Part shown: positions 58,576 through 64,000 of the stretch, in pieces
How the letters are laid out: each line of letters starts with the position of its first letter
Numbering within the stretch: position 1 is the stretch's first letter
Assembly: GCA_900095095.1 (NCBI GenBank)
Contig: FMBT01000344.1
Span: forward strand, 62,001 to 126,000
Source: Fragilariopsis cylindrus CCMP1102
Taxonomy: Eukaryota > Bacillariophyta > Bacillariophyceae > Bacillariales > Bacillariaceae
Length of the DNA stretch: 64,000 bases
Direction of reading: 5' to 3'
Made by a program: the position numbers and the translations under genes
Notes under the pieces: generated by a model
What the model saw: only the letters and a program-made list of their open reading frames with translations
Databases searched by the model: none
Told to the model about the DNA's origin: nothing

Positions 58576-59253
58576 ACGACGGCGGTACCGGCACCGGTAC
58601 CATCAGATACAACAGTCCCAGGCCCATGATCAGAATGATGCATATCTTCAAACCAACCCCAATCCCGACTAGAATTTTGACTACCTTGCCGTCCTTGAGA
58701 AGAAAATGTAGCAGTAGAATTACGTGAATCAGTTCGTGGAATATGACTACTATGTCCTGCTCCAATTGGCAACAACGGACTTAAAACGGACAATCGAGGA
58801 TGTAGTTGTTGTTGTTGCTGTTGGTGCTGCTGCTGATATCGTTCGGTGGAATATTCAGTCGTACTACTACTACTGCTGGTATTAGTATTATTCGCCACAT
58901 CCATCATGACGTCATTATCACTACTACTACATGTATCATCATTAGCATCACCACTATCATTTTCTACCACGTTTGCTGCTTCTGCTACTGCTGCAGACCC
59001 ATCATCAGCAGACCCAACAACGAAAACAAATGGCTCAAGAGACATAGCGTCGTCGCTGATACTGCTAGTAACGTTGTTGTTGTTAGTGCTAGTGCTAGTG
59101 TCGAACGGTTCTGGCGAAGTTGTTGTTATTGTTGCTGGCTGATGATGTTTCTAATGTTTGATGTTGTAGTAGTAGTAGTTGTTGTTGTAGATCCGATGAG
59201 GAATATTTTGTCGGCAGACCATGAATGTCCTCCCCCGAAACTACTCGTTGCAT
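57026..59253 (-). CDS. PX-domain sorting nexin-like protein
   Basis: Exon 1 (59253-58100) and exon 2 (57930-57026) join over a 169-nt intron (GTAAGT...AACAG) to give VEERAFFEAMWAENFSRSEV. The N-terminal ~400 residues are low complexity (poly-Gln at about 58535-58575, poly-Asn near 58372-58410) with conserved islands such as WGWFEDMHHSDHG and SLSDQFLWKN. The C-terminus is a PX domain: VNISVASYRVV, HAQFLVIYREG, GVWKRYSDFQEL, and SLKVFLLERFLHDIL. PX domains bind phosphoinositides on endosomes. The start at 59253 gives MQRVVSGEDIHGLPTKYSSS and needs one -1 correction near 59112; otherwise the start is 59045. Confidence 0.8.
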
Positions 59254-60864
59254 TATATTATTTTTTAAATGAGATTGATATACTAGTATGGAATTGTTTT
59301 CTATTGTATTCCTAGAATTCTAACGTTCTGTACATACATGTATTGACAACTTCTTTACTAACTTGGTTTTCTTTTTGAATCGAATCAATCGGAATAGAAT
59401 TAAATCGAATTGAGCTGTTGAGAATGATTGAGAAATACTTAATAACTATCCTAAGACTGAGTGTTGTGTCGTATGTTAAATTGATGAGACTGTGTCCTAC
59501 GCATTTGTCAAGGTAAATGATGATAACGTTAACGTTGTTGTTGGAATAGAAAAAGAGGGAGAATAAGTACCTGTACGCAACAAACGCTATGAAAGAGCAT
59601 TCGTGCTTCTTTCATGCTTCCTCGTGCTCTCGTCTCTCAACAGCAGGTTCTTGCAAGATGTGTAGAAAGTCGTGTGTTTTCTTTCGCTCTTCACACCATA
59701 CCATGATCACGAATTAAAACCACGAGACTGATGTTGAATGTCGTGACGAGCACTTTGTTAGTGAAAAGCGTCAGAATTACGCGCACATTGTAGTCGCGTA
59801 CTTTTATAGCTACTAACTTACAAGTACATTGTACTAATCGTACATTGAATTGTACAAGCAATGAAAAACAATGCATGTGTAGTTACTATACTATGTACAG
59901 TGTTAGTTATGGACAAACAGATAAATACACTTGATTTAACAGAACAACACTCAACTTTCAAATCCATTTATTGCATAAAAATAGAGTCTCTATCCTGTCT
60001 GCTTTTTGGGCTGCAATATTTTAATTCAGTATTTTAATATGTAAGCAATGTGTTTGATGGGGGATGTTAGACAGGAAAGAAAGAGCTGTGATTATGCTGT
60101 TGGAGCTATTATTAGAATGTGACCCTGCGTTGGTGTACTCCTTGTGAGCACACCTAGTAATTTTCAACACAGTTCTTCTGGTCTATTTTTTGTTACCATT
60201 TATAATTGATTTGTCTAAAATGTTATAATTATTTATATATTATTATCAATCAACTACTGTGATGATGCCAGCTAGCTCACAACCACTGGCTGCACTGTTC
60301 TGGCTCATAACCATTATTTATTCATTTGTCATTCAAGTGTGTGCAATATTGTATGCAATAGTTGGTCATTCTTATTGACTATCATCAGTAACATATAATA
60401 TAAATTCAAATAAGCAAGCAGAGCTGTATATATTGGCACACCCACTATTTGTCAGTATTTGGCACAGTTCAATGAATCAGGAACAACTTTTCCTTTGTGT
60501 TTTATTGTCTGGATGACACCTAGATTAAGAGGCAAAGGCAAAGTTGGTGTACCTGATTTGTAGTGAAGCAACGACACAAAATTACTAAAAATATTGAAAC
60601 CAAGTTGTGTTTAAATTTTACAAAAAATAAATCATATAACAATAGTCAGATCAAAAGAAAAGCCACACTGATTGATACTGTGGAGCAGTAAGTATTAGTG
60701 TCTCTCCATATACTGTAAATCTGCAGGTCCATTGGTCCAAGTTAGTGCGTCAAATACCGCAAAATACCTTACAACCGGAATCCTGTTAATCATAATATAG
60801 ATATATATATTTCATAGATCTATTTTGTCCTGTAAGTTTATATCAAACAGATTGGCGCCCATGG

Positions 60865-61830
60865 AGGTTTGATTCATTACATTCCCATTTTTATGATGAT
60901 GGGATAATTTTCCATCTCAGTTCTTAAATAATTCTGAGGAATTTTCCTTGTCGCTAGCCTATCGCGCACATTCAGAAAAACTCGGTTCCATCCAGAACTA
61001 GCCTAAAGTTAATACTGTTGAACCAACAATTTGAGGACACTAAACAAAAAACAAACAAGCAACAACATACCGTAACTTCAAAACAGAACAAAACGTTACT
61101 CCAGGAACCATGTCAAAAGGAATTTGGTGGTATATTTCGCGTGCAAAAAACACGCAAAGAAATAGGGGGATTATTTTGAAAGTGGAGATTGAGGTGAAGA
61201 ATGTACCAAAATAAGTTAAGTTTTGACCACAAGGGGATACAAACTCAGGTCATTCATGCTGAATCAATTGTTTGGTTACAGCTGCACCACAACCAAAGTT
61301 ATAGTGATCCGTGTTAGCAATCCGTATGAAAGCTAAAACTTTCCTGGTATTTTAACCAAAAATTATTGCGCAGCCAACAACATTATTTTGCACCATTTCT
61401 TGTGATAACCGCAAATATTCCCATTGTCATGTTGCGTTAATGGAATAATTTCCATTCAGTTCTTATTGCACCTGGAATAATTTTCCCAATGCAAGGTATC
61501 GTGTGTGGTCCTGAACAGTCCTAAAAAAAGTCAGATCAAGATGGAACGTGCCCTACAGTTATTCTCTTTGTGTTGGAAAAAGCTATCCAGGTATAATAGG
61601 TACTTCAAAGATTTTCCAGAAGTATTATGAGCTCCCTAATACCAGGAATTGTTTTTAGAGAGACCAACTTTGATCCTGTCAGCAATCTTCCCAAATACAA
61701 TCAACCTTGTACCTAAAAAAGTTGCATACTTTTTACCTATTCCTATTTTGCCTATCTGAGTGTGAAAAAATGCAAAGCAGCAGGGGTATTCGTTGAAAGT
61801 GAATTATGGGGGAATGTACATCTTGCTTGA
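60865..61830. repeat. Diverged duplicated block
   Basis: The left copy (CATTCCCATTTTTATG...GGGATAATTTTCC...CAGTTCTTA...TTTTGAAAGTGGA) and the right copy (ATATTCCCATTGTCATG...GGAATAATTTCC...CAGTTCTTA...GTTGAAAGTGAA) share order, offset by about 540-615 bp. Aligned by eye; probably an old non-coding transposon relic. Confidence 0.4.
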
Positions 61831-62276
61831 GAGTAAAAGTGTCGTCACATTATATTCAAGCTCCATGAAGTATAGGTATATTAATAATTGAATAATTGTT
61901 GTGGTAGTCAAGTTGTACATCATAATCTAGATACTGGCATTTCATACAGTATTAGGACTACACCCATCAGTAGTAATAATATGATGTACACGCTGTACAT
62001 ATAATAGTTTTTGAACATAGCATAATATATACGGTCATCATCAATGCTTCTCTTTAGGACGTAACACTTGGCAATATTTATCTCTCTTTCTCTCTCTTCT
62101 ATGCTATCTCATAACGATTCATACCATGATTCTACCTTTGTGTACCTTTGAGTGTGATCTCAGATAATATGGAGGATTCAGGGACAGTATGAGCAGATTG
62201 AAGGACTTCAAGACTAACTTCTTTTATGTCATCTGGATTTAGGAGAAAGGACTGGTCTCAATACTGTTCCCTTTTA

Positions 62277-62324
62277 CTGAGTTTGAGTCGTGGGAAATTA
62301 CTGAGTTTGAGTTGTGGGAAATTC
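62277..62324. repeat. Two-copy 24-bp tandem repeat
   Basis: ACTGAGTTTGAGT(C/T)GTGGGAAATT occurs twice head-to-tail. Confidence 0.8.
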
Positions 62325-64000
62325 TCCAAGCAACCACAATAACTCAAGAATGGCTGTGAGTGGCAAGTTGATTGTTGTCTTGCTAGCTAGCCTTTCTAGG
62401 GCTGCAAGGAGCAAAGCTGCCTTCATATTTTAGTCACAAGCAATGGCTTGTAACTAACGCATTACAATACACTATAGCTCACAATTATATTCTATTGCAA
62501 TACCAAAGTCCTATCTATCTATCCTATACATAGTCTAGAAGTAGGCATGGCAGAAGTGGCAGCTACTATGATAAATATAAGTTATGTAGGAACAGCATGG
62601 AGTCTATGTGTCTCCTTCCAATTGGATTACTTCATCAAGATGAACAATTTGCTGTCTTGATCTATAGAAAAATCTTGTGAAGCCTGACGAAGATGTGTGA
62701 AGTTTTAAGACTTGTTATCAAAGAAAATAACAAGACTCAGAAGCAAGCATCCTGCAGCTTAGGAGAGCAGAAGTCTGAAGCTGGAACAACAACTAGGCAA
62801 GGAGAGAATGATTCATTCTTCATTATTGTTGGAAAAGAGACTGACAGGGTCCAGCGCTAGGTAAAAGATCTCCTAATATTTTCGATCGTGTGCAATAAAT
62901 CACTTTAGGGTCCTTTTGTGGTGTATCTCCCTCAAAAAGGACTTAGCGCCCCATCTTGAGAGACAGTACATCTTCATTCAAAAAATTACATGCTACTAAG
63001 ATAAAATACACCCTGATTGCTTTGTATATGCCCAACAGACTGCTTCATATGCACACCTGTACGTACTTAAAATTGCCCTAAACCTATTGAATGTTAGCGG
63101 TTAACATGAGAAATGTGAAACACTGTGTTAATTTTTCAATTAAAGATTGAAAAAGCTTGTGGCTACAACAATAGCCAAAGCAAGCCTATTAACTTTCTAG
63201 ACATGCTATTAGTAGAAGGTATTCTACTCAACCGCAACAATGTTCATTGCAATAATAGATAATTTGTTATCATAAATTTCATTCATAATTTTGGTTTCCT
63301 GTTTCAAACCAGACTACCTACCATCATAATTACAGTAATAACAGGGATAATTCTATATTATATACTACTTTAGTTGAACTGCTGGCTGAGCTTCAACAGG
63401 GCCTAGGCAGAGAGTACAATCTGGTAGACAATAAAAAGTAAAAACCTAGCTATGTTTGTGTGCTGTACTACAATTGTACTGACCTTTACACGTAGATGAC
63501 ACGTGTGGTGTAGAACGCGTCTCATTTTTTCTAAATTGAATCCCGTAAACAATACGGTACAAACGACAAATTTATTTTTTATTTTGTCTTATACGACATA
63601 CTGTGTCTCATGGACGACGCGCACTTAGAAGAAAAGCATACAAAAGAAAATGCAGTAAAAACAATAAAGTAAAAAAGTGTATGATGCGTGAAGAGAGAGA
63701 AACAAGTTTTTCCTTTTGTTCTCCTTGATTTTACCTAGTGGTATGAGAGAAATTGACAGTCAAAACTTTTTAACGCACAAACCCACGCGCTTTTGAACCA
63801 CACACGATAAACACCATTCCTGGTACAAATTCTACGTACGACTAGGACATCAAACTCGTTTTGACACGGTGTTGTTAGTCTTATCTCGCTTTGTAATGCC
63901 GATGAAAGGGTATTTCTTTGACATCGATCAATCAATATAAGGTAAGCCGATACGATGTTGACCATGGCGAAGTTGATTATTCTCTCGATTTTCTGTATTC

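Larger units (their letters stand above)
59254..64000. other. Gene-poor region with degenerate repeats
   Basis: 4.7 kb without a supported gene. A minus-strand frame at 63735-63965 (76 aa) has weak coding character (RLTTPCQNEFDVLVVRRI) and could be an exon of a gene running off the window. Diverged duplications lie at 60865-61220 and 61405-61830, and a 24-bp tandem lies near 62277-62324. Confidence 0.5.

Noticed and set aside
61220-61310. Possible tRNA-like stretch
   Set aside because: No consistent acceptor stem or T-loop could be paired by eye.
63735-63965. 76-residue minus-strand frame near the right edge
   Set aside because: Some protein-like stretches, but without the upstream sequence it cannot be supported as a gene.

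Overview
The window is nuclear DNA of a diatom. Two genes encode fucoxanthin-chlorophyll a/c proteins whose leaders carry the diatom plastid-import motif (AFAP). A peroxisomal thiolase uses a C-terminal SRL signal. Introns are short (about 115-300 nt), the proteins are rich in Asn, Gln, Ser and Asp runs, and a complete Ty1/copia retrotransposon is present. I cannot name the species.

Layout. 0-8.4 kb: a possible lipid-droplet coat protein (5' end outside the window), a TPR membrane protein, a TPR-linked methyltransferase, a small spliced unknown and a tail-anchored unknown. 9.7-20.5 kb: a very long HOOK-type coiled-coil protein, a SOUL haem-binding family protein and an acidic repeat protein with a zinc-finger-like end. 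20.7 kb: a Stowaway-like MITE. 22.5-36.6 kb: a bestrophin-like channel, two FCP antenna genes, the thiolase, a small spliced unknown, a second bestrophin-like gene, a PhoD-like phosphatase and mitochondrial pyruvate dehydrogenase E1 beta. 37.5-45.1 kb: a full-length copia element with identical 174-bp LTRs and a 5-bp target duplication. 45.8-59.3 kb: an INCENP homologue with a SAP domain, D-2-hydroxyglutarate dehydrogenase, organellar tyrosyl-tRNA synthetase, a plastid PDZ plus 2Fe-2S protein, a mitochondrial carrier and a PX-domain sorting nexin. 59.3-64 kb: a gene-poor tail with degenerate repeats.

The most important reading note is technical. At least a dozen otherwise healthy, unrelated genes are broken by single-base steps, nearly all of the -1 type and usually in a short homopolymer. 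Family motifs continue in the new frame each time. In the acidic repeat gene, one of three near-identical repeat copies lacks a base that the other two have. I read this as residual deletion error in a long-read assembly, so split genes are annotated here as single loci. The same caution applies to the apparent -1 frameshift inside the retrotransposon pol gene.

The genes do not form one pathway. They are ordinary nuclear genes for photosynthesis (FCPs), organellar metabolism (pyruvate dehydrogenase, D2HGDH, carrier, TyrRS), peroxisomal beta-oxidation, anion channels, phosphate scavenging and cell division.
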